Below are positions 11,540 to 23,557 of a DNA stretch of 64,000 bases, in pieces. The stretch is taken from NCBI GenBank assembly GCA_001466705.2, contig LATX02000212.1, positions 124,001-188,000 of the forward strand, read 5' to 3'. The notes below the pieces were generated by a model. It did not search any database. It was not told the DNA's origin and was given only the letters and a program-made list of their open reading frames with translations. The translations under genes and the position numbers were made by a program. The DNA is from Moniliophthora roreri. Lineage: Eukaryota; Basidiomycota; Agaricomycetes; Agaricales; Marasmiaceae. Each line of letters opens with the position of its first letter. Positions within the stretch are counted from its first letter, which is position 1.

Positions 11540-12010
11540 TGTTATGTTACTTGCGCAGCAACAACAACTACCTAACACCACTAGCGAAGTGACATCAAGT
11601 ATTAAGATTCAAGTTCAAGTTCAAGTTTGACAAGAAACAATGGGTAGAACCCTTTGCTTAATGTCTAGAGTTCGGTTGTTGCTTTGGACACAAGTTAGAT
11701 TAACCAGGTCAAGCTGAAGAGCTATGACCCAGACTGTATCTACCTTTATACACTCATTGTATCTATGTGTTTGTACTACTTAGAACATCTTGGAATACAA
11801 GAGAATAAAAGGTGACTAGAGAAAGGAACAGAAAAGAAATAAGAAGAAGGAAACAGAGTCATTATGATATCATACATAGAACACTATAGAAGAAGGGAGC
11901 TAGGAATGTGGATTTGTCCAGATGTTAATGAGAAATATATAAGGGATCGTTCAGTGCTTAAATAACAGAAGAAGAAAAAGAAAGTCTATGAGGGTAGAAC
12001 AGTTGTAACA
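11540..12010 (-). repeat. LTR of the gag relic
   Basis: About 471 bp, TGTTACA to ATAACA in element orientation. A TATA box (TATAAAG, 11744-11750 minus) is 34 nt ahead of the predicted transcript start CAGCTTGACCT (11716). The other end of the element is lost. Confidence 0.75.
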
Positions 12011-12940
12011 GGTTGACTCTAATAGTCTCAATTTCACATGGCACTCTTGCTGTTGCACAATCTGGCTTGAGCTTGCCAGACAGACTTTTCACTGGGATTG
12101 AGTCTTTGTACAGGACTGTAGCTCTTGTGTTCAACCTAGCTAAGAGTCTAAGTGCAGTAACTCTGATCACATCAATCCACACTTGTAACAACAACCTGAG
12201 TTAGACTTTTGGAGGTTATCCTTTAGGTAGTTTTCCACTAGTCTTATCTTAGACAAATTACTGATCTGCTCATCAGAAGCCTGGAAAGAAGGATTCAAGA
12301 AAAGCAGAGACTGGAGGATCTGATGAGAATCAACAACTCAGCACTTCAAAGCATCTTGAGAAATGTTGATGGAATGGCTGTGTGCAGATCTGGTTATCCA
12401 GATGTGCCTGAGTCTCAAGCAGAGAAGAATAAAGAGCAATACCACAGCAAATGCTTGAAACCTGATATATGATGTCTAGAAGACACAAAAGCAAAATTAA
12501 AAAATAAAGAAAAACAGAAAGAAATAATAAAACCTACCAGAACAAGAAGACAGCAACATCAAGCTCTTTAGCAGAACCAGCAACCCACTCAAACTAGAGG
12601 TGATTGTGTGAGCAAGAAAGGCCACTTTGATGGCAACCTTCAAATTTCATAGACATAGTCAGGCTATGATCGAAACAACAAGGCTAGTCAAGCTCCTTGC
12701 ACCAAGTGCAAGACAGGCTTACAACCTTATTTCTGGGCTAGTGAAGCATAGAAAGGATGAGCAAGTTAAAAGAGCCTATAGAAAAGAAACCTACCATAGG
12801 TAACATGGTGACTGACTGCAACAAGATATTGAGAGAGGTCAGGACTTGGCTACTATCAGCAACCTTGGCAGGGGAGTCTGAAGAAAGACAGTAAATTATG
12901 AGAAATAATAACCAAGAAAAGGACAAAATGTACTAAGAAT
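12011..12940. other. Decayed sequence, possible older gag-like relic
   Basis: A plus-strand frame near 12255-12470 reads LIRSLERRIQEKQRLEDL and similar charged helices, and near 12600 there is CVSKKGHFDGN, a damaged match to a zinc knuckle. Stops are frequent. I cannot assign it firmly. Confidence 0.25.
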
Positions 12941-12949
12941 GTTCAAAAG

Positions 12950-14501
12950 GGCCTGAGTTGACCCAAATACATAAGCAAACATTGGAAGAACTCAGACTTT
13001 TCAACTAGTTTTTGGCCCCATACACCTGGAGTGGGTATTTTCATTGCATTATAAACATCCTCTGCCTGGGGCTGATCCTCTTTCTTGTTATCAGAGACAG
13101 CTTTACCTTTTCCTTTAGATGATGAGGCAAGTTCAACAATCTCAATTTTGAGGCTTGCACTGTTACACTTCTTTTACTTATTTCATATGCTTCTCATTAT
13201 ATCAGACCTATTATACCTTCCCAGCCCCCTTTTTCCTCTTGTTACATATGCTTCCCATTATATCAGACTCATTACACCTTCCCAGCCCCTCTTTTCCTCT
13301 CTGTATTACTCATATGCCAACCACATTGCTAAATACATACATAGTAACTACATGATCAACTGTACATATTTAAGTGCTCAGCTAGAGACTGGATCTCTAG
13401 CTTGACCTGGTTAATACTAGCTTGTGTCTAAGCCATATTGAAGGAACTCTGAACTTTAACAACTATTGAACGAACTCAAACTTGAACTTGAATCTATCTT
13501 GACTTTACCTCGAAGTCAAGTTAGACGTTGCCACACAAGCAATGTAACATGCACCTTCTGTGAGATGGGTAGATGATGAGGGCCAGAAATAAGGAAAAGA
13601 ATTAAAAGAAAGAAAACACAAAAGAGAGGAGAAAGACATATGGAAGGTACAGCACTAGGTTCAGTTTTAACAACAGTCTTAGATACAGGAGGCTTGGAAG
13701 CCTTAACCATGGTCAGCTTAGAACAACTAGAAGGAGGAGGGCCTGACTCAGTTGTTGGAGCAGAACTTTCATCTTTAGTCTGAATAAGAAGTAGCTGTTA
13801 GAAAATGAAAAAGGAAATATGATAGGATTTGAAGTCTACCTTTTTGAGTTGCAGAGTAACCACACTTGCATCAACAGAGGCAGAAGAACAAGCCTGCTGT
13901 AAAATAAATAATTAGACAAGAGAGTCTGCCATAAACCTGAAGTGGAACAAACTTTTTTGGAACTCTTTTTGTGGGGAAACCCTTATGACTGACAGAGACT
14001 TTGATGGAAAACTCATCAAGGATGTCATCTAAAGACATTGGGAATTCAAAGCTCTTGAAAGCCTACCAAAACAACAAGAGAGTGATGTTAGAAAAAAGCA
14101 AAAGACTAAGAAACAAAGAGAGAGTGTATCTTGTAAACTATAGTGTTGGCCTATTCATGATGTTTCTCCTTAGAAGAGAGCCCTGCAACAGAAGATTTAG
14201 TACAAGGATATACACAAGTAATAAAGGAATGCACCCTGTATAGTTGGTATAGAACTTGGCCTGGATAGTTCAGCAACTAGAAGAATATGTGCTTTGGCCT
14301 AAATGAGATATAAGTATAGACAAAACAATGAAAGTCTGGGTCACTCACTGCATACTCATACACCTGAGGTGCTAGTTGTGGAACATGCCAAGTGGTATGG
14401 GAGTATACAGACCACAGCAGGAATAGCATAAAATACTTTGGATTGTTGGTTTCCAGTGCATCTGTCAAGTTGTCACTTGAGGAAACATCTTTGACACTCA
14501 T
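12950..14501 (-). pseudogene. Unrecognised multi-exon gene interrupted by a solo LTR
   Basis: Minus-strand exon-like pieces line up. 14501 opens with MSVKDVSSSDNLTDALETNN. Near 14060-14000 is FEFPMSLDDILDEFSIKVSV. Near 13890 is SASVDASVVTLQLKK before a GT donor. 13780-13640 is Ser/Pro/Lys-rich, including MVKASKPPVSKTVVKTEP. After an intron, the exon QKVQASKIEIVELASSS-GKGKAV continues to VYNAMKIPTPGVWGQ. The last exon is split by the solo LTR at 13161-13549; removing the LTR and one copy of its 5-bp duplication restores an open frame. I do not recognise the family; the basic, low-complexity tail suggests a nuclear protein. Confidence 0.4.
13161..13549 (+). repeat. Solo LTR with 5-bp target duplication
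   Basis: The 389-bp LTR starts TGTTACA and ends TGTAACA and is flanked on both sides by TGCAC (13156-13160 and 13550-13554). It carries TATTTAAG (13367-13374) and the conserved R start TAGCTTGACCTGG about 31 nt later. No internal sequence remains, as expected from LTR-LTR recombination. Confidence 0.9.
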
Positions 14502-15169
14502 GGCAATATTTCTTTTTTAGTTTTTTACTATTTTTCTTCCTTGTTCTCAAAAACCTTAAGGACAATCTTTTCTGAAAACACTCCACTGTAACAGTAGGGA
14601 GATTGCTTGTTCATCAAGAATCAAGCAAAGTACCACTTTGATTGGGTAACCCAGTCAGTGTGGCCTAGATCTAAGTCCTCATGCATGCAGCAACTCTTCA
14701 CTATTCAATGTGGGAAAATGGGGGAAACCTTTTTTAATACTCCTTACACCTGTGTTTTCCTGAACCCTGAGTATAAAAAGATCTCAAGCCATTTTTCTCA
14801 AAGCTCTAATAGTCAAATCAAATTACAATGCACATTGGCAAGCAGATCATCTCTGAGCCATTCCCATACTTTAAACTCTGAGGAGTGCAACTCCTTCTGG
14901 ACTTGGCTGGACTTGGTGCCAAAACCAACCACCAAGGTAAATATTAATTGGCTCACAGCCTGGATCAATCAGCTGATTTCCTAGCACCATATATAAAATC
15001 ATCCTTACTTCTATTGATCCATTCTTCACCCAGACAATGAGCATCTCTGCTGGTGCTGGCACTGTCTATTACATTTTTGGCCTAAACTAGAATCTTATTC
15101 CAGATATGGTTGCCCATTAGGCTTAGGCAGAAATTTTGCTGGATTTTGAGTAAAAACCTCAGCTTCTTT
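14502..15169. other. No recognisable gene
   Basis: AT-rich sequence upstream of the interrupted gene. Short open frames on both strands have no recognisable motif. It may contain the promoter or further exons of that gene. Confidence 0.3.
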
Positions 15170-15824
15170 CATTATGTATGAGGTGTTCTTTTAACATGGT
15201 TTTCTGATTGAGAAAACACTTAATCTTCTTGCAAAGAAGATTTTCAAAAAAGCATTTATAAATTCTAAATTTTAATTGTGTCCCCTCAACAAGAATATGT
15301 CTGGAGGATGCTAAATTTTCAATAGCAAAAAATATAGAATTTTCAAATTCTGAGAATTAATAGACAATACAATATATTAGAATAATTTCCATGCTGAGAA
15401 AACACTAGGAAAACACTAGGAAAATGGTAGGAAAATCATGTGGAAATACTATATCTTACAGCAGTTTTCAGATAGTTTTCATATAATTTTCCTTTTGTAT
15501 TTAACATGTTTTCCTTGATATAATATTCAAAATTTTATATTTATTTTCTGAATGTTTTCTCACTATTTTATAAGGCAGAAAATCTAGTATATTTGTAATT
15601 AGAAAACTAAAGGATAATTTTATAATTTCATTGTTATAAAATTATTAGAAAATACAGACTCTTCTGGAAATTAAAATACAGAATATGCTTGCTGTTTTCA
15701 ATATGTGATGATAGCTTGAAACTAATAGAGTTTTCTGAGTGTTGTCTAGAAGTAAATATATAGCAGTATTCTGAGTGTATTTCCTTTGTATTAATAGCAT
15801 GAAAAGAACACCTCATATGTAGTG
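15170..15824 (-). mobile_element. CACTA-ended MITE, copy 5 (inverted, internally deleted)
   Basis: Same family in the orientation of copies 3 and 4. It starts CATTATGTATGAGGTG and ends CACCTCATATGTAGTG. It lacks the segment between the first CATGCTGAGAAAACA and the AAAGTCAGAG region. Confidence 0.7.
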
Positions 15825-15849
15825 TATAGAACCTGATTTGTATGTATTN

Positions 15850-16253
15850 TGGGAAAGTCAGAGAAAACACTAGGAAAACACTAGGAAAATGGTAGGAAAA
15901 TCATGTGGAAATACTATATCTTACAGCAGTTTTCAGATAGTTTTCATATAATTTTCCTTTTGTATTTAACATGTTTTCCTTGATATAATATTCAAAATTT
16001 TATATTTATTTTCTGAATGTTTTCTCACTATTTTATAAGGCAGAAAATCTAGTATATTTGTAATTAGAAAACTAAAGGATAATTTTATAATTTCATTGTT
16101 ATAAAATTATTAGAAAATACAGACTCTTCTGGAAATTAAAATACAGAATATGCTTGCTGTTTTCAATATGTGATAATAGCTTGAAACTAATAGAGTATTC
16201 TGAGTGTATTTCCATTGTATTAATAGCATGAAAAGAACACCTCATACATAGTG
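15850..16253 (-). mobile_element. CACTA-ended MITE, copy 6 (partial after an N)
   Basis: It begins at the N (15849) and repeats the right half of copy 5 with few differences, but ends in a different flank (ACATGGAATC). It is either a second copy placed by the assembler or a real neighbour. Confidence 0.6.
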
Positions 16254-16261
16254 ACATGGAA

Positions 16262-16750
16262 TCAGACTTTTAGGCATGAGTGCATATGATTTATACTCTA
16301 AACTAGATCACACTCATTTATCTCTTATTTTGTTATTTCTAATTATCATTTTGTATATAAAGAGCTGTACTTGTAGATGCAGGCTCAAGCACTGACTAGT
16401 ACTTGCATGTTATAGCCCCACGCAGTGTCAATTTAGACCTCCACACAGCTTTTTAGACCAAGTCTATGCACTTGCTAGTCTGTTGCTTATAGTAGAGCTG
16501 AGATTCATATATATCTTGCCTTACTGTACATATTCATTTATAACCTATACCTTGTGACTCTTGAGTGCAATACTTAAGCTGTCCTAACTAGAGTCTTTAG
16601 ACTCTACACTCTTATACCAACTTAAGCTGGTCAATTGAAACTCAAAGGGTTCTGTCCCCTTTTCACTCCAAATTGCACTTGAGATAGACTGAGTCTTCTA
16701 GTAGACTTATACAGTGCTTTATTACTCTTAGAAGCCTCTATTGTGGGTTT

Positions 16751-16785
<35 letters not shown>

Positions 16786-16874
16786 GTTTAGTAGCAGCCC
16801 TTTTTAGAGTGTATTTTTAGAGTGAAGATAGTGTGTAGCAGTTCTTCATAGAAGATAGAGTTTCTGCCTCTTCA
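16262..16874 (+). repeat. LTR-like repeat R2, copy a (5' truncated)
   Basis: It shares its length with 17140-17752 and 20350-21000, includes a TG microsatellite, and ends GTTTCTGCCTCTTCA, after which the three copies diverge. MITE copy 6 lies at its left edge. Confidence 0.6.
16752..16783 (+). repeat. (TG)n microsatellite
   Basis: About 16 TG units inside repeat R2. Shorter versions occur at the same place in the other copies (17634, and 20867 where a G run follows). Confidence 0.9.
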
Positions 16875-16875
16875 A

Positions 16876-17752
16876 TGGGACAGAAGGAGATTGAATACAA
16901 CAGATGTCTAGACTGTGATATCCACCAATCTGATGGTAGAAAGCAGCTACACAGAAGTAAACCAGCAGAAAGGAAAACATACCCATGTACAAAGCCAGTT
17001 TAGAACCAGTAGCTATGTGGAAATAGCTACACAGAAGGATTGTTTGACCCAGCAATGCTCCATGCAGGGTCCAAAACATAATAAATCAACTGTTCAGTCA
17101 CTAAATATAACCCAACATAGTTAATTGCTATGCAGAATTGGACTTTTAGGCATGAATGCATATGATTTATACCTTAAACTAGAACACACTCATTTATCTT
17201 TTATTTTGTTATTTCCAATTATCATTCTGTATATAAAGAGCTATACTTGTAGATGCAGGCTCAAGCACCAACTGGTACTTGCACACTATAGCCCCATGCA
17301 GCTTCTTAGACCAAGCCTCTACACACTTGCCAGTCCATTGCTTCTAGTCAAGCCAAGATTCATATATACCTTGCCTCACTGTATACATTCATTTATAACC
17401 AACCAATAAACCACTCATTAAAACTTATACTTTGTGACTTCTAAGTGCAACACTTTAGTTGTCCCAATTAGAGTCTTTAGACTCCACAATCTTTTACTAA
17501 CCTAAGCTGGTCAATTGAAATATAAAGGGTTCTGTCCTCTTTTTCACTCTGAATTGCACTTGAGATAGACTCAGTCTCCTAGTAGACCTGTACAGTGCTT
17601 TGTCACTCTTAGAAGCCTCTATTGTGGGTTTTGGTGTGTGTGTGTGTGTGGGTTTAGTAGCAGCTTCTTGTTGCAGAGCTCTTTTGAGTGCATTTTAGAG
17701 TGAAGATAGCATGTAGCAGTTTCTCATAGAAGATAGAGTTTCTGCCTCTTCA
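16876..17752 (+). repeat. LTR-like repeat R2, copy b
   Basis: It starts TGGGACAGAAGGAG and ends CTGCCTCTTCA, so the ends are TG...CA. About 30 nt downstream is TGGTATCAGG, which resembles the initiator-Met tRNA primer site used by many Copia elements. No coding sequence for pol follows, and no target duplication is clear. Confidence 0.5.
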
Positions 17753-20092
17753 TCAGTGTATTATAGCCAGTTTCTGGGGGTGGTATCAGGTGGCAAGGGG
17801 AGATTAATTTTTCAGATGGTTGATGGACCTGTCATGCCCAACAAGATGTGTGTTGATGCTATTTGATGTCATCCAATAATATTCAATGAATCTGATGTTT
17901 TCCTGATGCTATCTGATGTCCACTCAATGCCCTGGTAATGAAATCTGGAATCTCAGCCTCTTTATCTGAAACAACTTAGAGAGGTTACCTATCTTAAACT
18001 TGTTGGGAGTGGGTCAGCATGAGCCACCAACAGGAACAAGTTCAGTTTTTTTTTTTTTTTGTTTTTCAATATATTACTTCATTACTAGGTTCACCATATG
18101 GATATATTGAGTAGGTGCGATGCACTTTCTTATGGTTCATGTTCAAATCAAATCTTGCCTTCTGCTGCATACAGAGTGAAGCAGGCCTTATAATTTAAAC
18201 GAAGAGAATTTAAGCCAAGTGCAATAGTGGAAAATTTTCCTATGAAACTGAACATGACATGCATTTGCTACAGTCATCATTTTATGTATGTATCAAAGAA
18301 CACTCATTTAAAAAAAGCCTGAGGACACTAAGATTATCATGCAGAGAGAGTAAATATGCAGTAGAGGTATGCTAAGAAAAGGCATTGTCCATTGAATATG
18401 ACAACAAAAGGAATATGATTCCACAAGGCCAGATTACAAATACAATATTATGAAATGAAGAAAATTTGAGCCAAGTGCAATGATGGAAAATCTTCCCATG
18501 AAACTGAATGTGACATGCATTTTACAGTTATTAATTTTTTTTATTCTATTTATTTTCTGTATCAAAGAGGTCTCATTAGAAAAAAAAAAGCCTGAGGACA
18601 CTAAAATTATCACATAGAAGTGTATGTAGAGCAGAGACTTAGAGTGTTGCCATAAAAGAGGAAACACAAGTGAACTTGTGTTGGTACATCATAATGGATC
18701 ACATTCACTTTCATGGGAGAAAATTCCATGATGGCCAAAAATCCCCTCAAGTGAAAAATAGATAAAGAATGAATCTGGATAAATCCAAACTTGTAAACTG
18801 ACATGACTGGAAGGACTTAGAGAAAAGATTTAACAAAGCTGTTCCATGGTCCATGTGCTATATGGTATTCTTGGGCCTCCCCTAAACATTCCCATGCTCT
18901 CCTCTTTCTTCTCAACCACCATCATCTCTCTCTCTTTCCTCCAAACCACCACTACCTCCCCATCTCCCTGCTATGCCACTGTGGCCCAACAACTCAAAGA
19001 TATCAGTCACATGTTGAAATAGCTTGAGGGTAGATCTTATAGTAGGATTTACTGTTAGTATGTGTGTAATGGCTTTCACACAACTATGAGTGCTAACAAC
19101 ATAGACAGGTCATCTTGCATTGCTGACCATCAAACATGTCAGACATATGGTTTGAGACTCATGGAATACAAACGAGTGCAGTGAAGGGTCAGAGGGTTAT
19201 GTGAGGTGTTGGGCAAAGGGCTTTAGAGGTGTAAGGGCATAGAGAATTCCCATCAGACTTGTTGATTAGCATCATATCTCCTCAGTCACAATGTATTGTA
19301 GAATACCTAATAAAATTTAATGTTTTCTAATGAAATCCAATGAAACCTGATAGAAAACAATGCCTATAAACACCTATGCAGAATACATCGAATAGCATAG
19401 GATAGCATAGGATATCATCAGAAAAGTGTCCAAGTTAGCAATGCTATTCTACATTGGCAGGATAGCATCACATGGCATTTCAGCATGCTAGTGGCATGCC
19501 ATTGGCATTTTGGACCAAAATGCTGAAGGTAAAAGGCTAGGTCCTTTTGCTAGTGATGTGCCTAATTTTGGCGTAGATATGAAATCATGCACTTTTCATG
19601 TCAAATACTAGAAAAAGAGCCCAGAGTACATGTGATATTCACATGACTTAATAACCTGAGAGCTCTAATATGGTGTCTAAAGCCTTAAGCACCAAGTCTA
19701 ATAAGTCTAATAATTGACACTGTAACACAATTTAGATGAGGTTAGTAGACTATACTAGCCCTCTACATTACAGTAAAGCATCGCTGTGAGGATCCTTGGT
19801 CAATAAAAATGGGCCAGAAACCACTAATTCCAAATACAAAGGAATAGATATCAGCAGGATCCACAGTCTAAGTGCACTAGATTGTCTGCTTTGCAATCAC
19901 ATTGCATGATAATGTGTCAAGAGACTTGTCGTTTCATTATTACTATCAAAACTAGTACATGGTTGGAACTTGTTCCTATGCAGAGCTTCAGAGACACTCC
20001 CAGGTGGATATAATGACCTATCCAGGTGTACACAGGACCAATAATAGGCAGCATGCATGCAGGAAATTGATAATGACCTACAAGATTGTATG
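17753..20092. other. Non-coding interval between R2 copies, with local repeats
   Basis: No gene seen. A block at about 18175-18360 recurs at about 18425-18640 (AAGCCAAGTGCAAT, GCCTGAGGACACTAA), and part of it returns inverted near 18690-18750. A poly-T run lies at 18046-18060. If R2 copies b and c are LTRs of one element, this would be a non-autonomous interior. Confidence 0.4.
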
Positions 20093-21000
20093 TGGGACAG
20101 AAGGAGATTGAATACGATGGATGTCTGGACCATGATATCCGCCAATCCAATGATAGAAAGCAGCTATGCAGAAATAAACCAGTGGAAAGGGAAATGTTTC
20201 CATATATATATAGCTGGTCCAGAACCAGTGGCTACATGGAAGTAGCTATGTGGAAGGATCGTTTGACCCAGCAACACTCTGTGCAGGGTCCAAAACATCA
20301 TAAACTGACCATTTGGTCACTAAATATACCCAACATAGCTAATTGCTATGCAGAATCAGACTTTTATGCACAAATGTGTACGATTTATACTCTAAACTAG
20401 ATCACACTCATTTATCTTTTATTTTGTTATTTCCAATTATCATTCTGTACATAAAGAGCTGTAGATGCAGGCTTAAGCACCAACTGGTACTTGCACATTA
20501 TAGCCCCATGCAGTGTCAATTTAGACCTCTGCACAGCTTTCATAGACCAAGTCTATGCACTTGCCAGTCCATCACTTCTAGTAGAGCTGAGATTCATATA
20601 TATCTTGCCTCACTGTATACATTTATTTATAACCAACCAATAAACAACTTGTTTATAACCTATACCTTGTGACTCTTGAGTGCAATACTTAAGCCATCCT
20701 AACTAGAGTCTTTAGACTCTACACTCTTATACCAACTTAAGCTGGTTACTTGAAACTCAAAAAGTTCTGTCCCCTTTTCACCCCAAATTGCACTTGAGAT
20801 AGACTCAGTCTCCTAGTAGACTTATACAGTGCTTTATTACTCTTAGAAGCCTCTATTGTGGGTGTTGGTGTGTGTTGTGTGTGTGTGGGGGGGGGGGTTT
20901 AGTAGCAGCTCTTAGTTGCAGAAGCCCCTTTTAGAGAGTGTTTTGGAGTGAAGATAGCATGTAGCAGTTCTTCATAGCAGATAGAGTTTCTGCCTCTTCA
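20093..21000 (+). repeat. LTR-like repeat R2, copy c
   Basis: Full-length relative of copy b, starting TGGGACAGAAGGAG and ending CTGCCTCTTCA, with an 11-base G run beside the TG microsatellite. The copies are diverged and CpG-poor. Confidence 0.5.
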
Positions 21001-21479
21001 CTGGAATGCCAGCTACTTTGCCCCTCCACTCACTTTGTGCCTACCCTTCCCAGCCCATTCCCAACAAAAGTCACTGCTCCTTGGCAGCTGTGTTAAGCTC
21101 ATATAGTTAGAGCAGAATTGTGAACCAACCAAGTTAAAAATCACATTAACTATTCCTCACATTTTGGCATTTAACATGCAGAAAGGTCAAAAATGCCAAA
21201 AATGCCAGAAAAGGCCAAAAGGTATGATGTCACTCTACCGATGCCTATGACATCTGATGTTATACAGTGTGATTAGAGGTTCGTTGGTTTCCATCAGATG
21301 CCATCAGATGCTGTCGACTAAAATCCCACTGGGCATCATGTGCTCCTTCAAGTTACTACTGGCACTCGCAAAGAGTGCCAGTTTGATACCATTGTATTGG
21401 GGTGTCTCTACGTTACCTTCCTCTCCTTCACTCTTTTCATTTACTTCCACAAGTTATTGACTGCTGAGACACAGGAGTA

Positions 21480-21640
21480 TGGTGTATAGGCCTCAACTTT
21501 CTCTGTTCCTTGAACAGGCTGCGTTCACTGTTCCATGGAAGATTTTCCCCAGTTTGAATGTGTATACATTTGGCAGGGGTTCAGCTTGGGCAGAGTCTGC
21601 TGGAGTATACTGTTAAGGGAAGTGTGAATGATTTGCGGGA
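21480..21640 (-). other. Block conserved with 57030-57200
   Basis: On the minus strand the sequence around GGGGAAAATCTTCCATGGAACAG matches the plus strand at 57130-57160 with the same order of flanking words over about 150 bp. Translated, both give GKIFHGTV. It looks like a shared exon of an unrecognised gene family. Confidence 0.4.
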
Positions 21641-21949
21641 GTGCAAGAGGGTATGTAGAGGGTATGTAACATTTGAGCCTGTTTCCTCATTTACTTGCAA
21701 AATAAATGCTATACAATATTATGCAGGTTCTGCTAAGTATATATACTTTTGCATACGACACGTCAATTTACAATAACAAAGATTTTGAAACAATATCTGA
21801 TCTGTATACAGTTGTACAACCACTACAATTTCTGTCAAGTATGACAAGTTGTTCACGTCTGCAAAAATACTTGCGGGTTCAACATTAGACGTCAATTTGT
21901 GATCATGGAAGGAGTTTTAAATTCAACAGAGCCGAAAGATAGCCCTTTC

Positions 21950-23557
21950 TTATGCATGCTCCCTTTCCTTTCCCTTTCCCTTTCCCTTTCCCTTTCCCTT
22001 TCCCTTTCCCTTTACCTGTTCCTCAAATTTGGTACCTGTTCCATCTGCATGCTCCTCCGGAGGAATAAAGCAAACTGCTGAAACCATCTGTGCACGGTGG
22101 ATTGTGTTTTCCACTGTCTCTCCCATTTGCGCGCGAACGACCACTAATGTTGGTGCTAGGCCCTAGTACAATAAAAACAAATATTCCATGATCAAAAAGA
22201 TGCGGAAAGTAGGGCAGAGACACATATGCCAATCAAATAACAACTCAGTGCAAGATCAAGAAACATGGAATTATCCCCAACAGTACGTTCTAAAATGAGT
22301 TGGATGAGAACAGCAGTTGGAAATAAGAGACCTGATTCGATCCTGGAAATCATTATCCATCAGTGAAAATCGAGAAACAGACTAGGATAGAAGAGACATA
22401 CAGGATTCACAAAGCAGATACAAGTGCCCTATTGCCAACTTGTACGTGAGAAGCTTGATGGTATATCCACCAGATCCGACCAGCTTTATTTGAGTAGATA
22501 AAAAGACAGGTTTAATGAGTACCATAAAAAAGTCTGTTTTTTGTGGACCCACTGGTAAGCAAAGTGACAATCACATTGACTCCAACACTCATATCCATTG
22601 ATATGTTTTCACTCTCTTCACCATATGGGTTAATGACTGCTTTCCATGGGTTATTGTCATCGCTGATGCCATATGCGAATACGATTGTCCCAGCGAAGCC
22701 AAGAACTAGAAGGCCATGAAACATATGAGGGCACAGAGAAAGGAAAAAATCAACTCATAGTTTGTGACAACAGATAAGAAGACTAGAGGTATGCCAATTT
22801 GCTTTTTGTAACTCCAGATCATGTGGCATTGATGAATCTGCAATGTGAAATGAAGGGAATCAAGCGTGGGCAGAGGAAGATTGGGAGGTCGGACTCAGAG
22901 ACTCACAAGAATGTAATCCACAGTCGAACTCGAGAGTGAAGAAACATGTCAGCTACATTGTTACGCCGGAGGTGTCAAAACAAGTGTACTTGATCAAGAC
23001 TTCGATCATATCACTGAGTGTGCTATAAATGGGACATGAGCAAACCAAAGGAACAGGAAAAAAGGGCAACAATAACATACTAGCATGCCGTCTTGAGCGC
23101 ATCAGGCCCAATCAAATAATCATCCAGACAATCATAATCTCCTGCCCTGATGGCTTGGAATTTGACAAAAGCCTGACAAGGGAGATAGATGGACTGAACT
23201 ATTATGAGAAATGTAGCCAAAATGAAGAGAAGGATTGTCAGCTTCAAATATAACATGGGTTCCCCAGGTGTTTTGCATTGCATGATCTGGATGTAGGTGG
23301 TGAAGAGTAAGATGTAGAGACCTGACCATGGCCTGTTAGGGTAGATTATATTACTGGGAATGGGGTCTGACCATAGAGGAAGTATTGGAGCTAAAGCTTT
23401 CAGTAAGTATACCAGTGATGATAGACTGACGAAAGCTTGCACCGAGGGTGAACATTGGATACACAGTACACCGCCTTGTCATGAGATACGGTTCAAGATC
23501 TGGATCCGGAGGTGGAGGCAGGACTGTTGTTGCCTGTGGGTCTATCCAGGAGTCCAT
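21950..23557 (-). CDS. Seven-transmembrane protein of the type common in Agaricomycetes (multi-exon)
   Basis: Exon-like pieces on the minus strand give a typical membrane protein. Hydrophobic segments are GLYILLFTTYIQIMQ, LKLTILLFILATFLIIVQ, a loop ending IHQCHMIWSYKK, PLVFLSVVTNY, LLVLGFAGTIVFAYG and VGVNVIVTLL. The C-terminal hallmark GLAPTLVVVRAQMGETVENT follows an intron ending TTGTACTAG. These basidiomycete proteins have no assigned function. The start is uncertain: a candidate ATG is at 23557, and an intron must join it to the first helix. The C-terminus is odd, ending in repeated Lys-Gly encoded by a microsatellite. Introns near 23081-22870 and 22560-22150 are only approximate. A paralogous 5' region lies at 54190-54330. 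Confidence 0.6.
21961..22013 (-). repeat. GGGAAA-type hexamer microsatellite, in coding sequence
   Basis: About nine near-perfect CCCTTT units on the plus strand. Read in the membrane-protein frame on the minus strand, they encode alternating Lys-Gly just before the stop. Confidence 0.8.
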
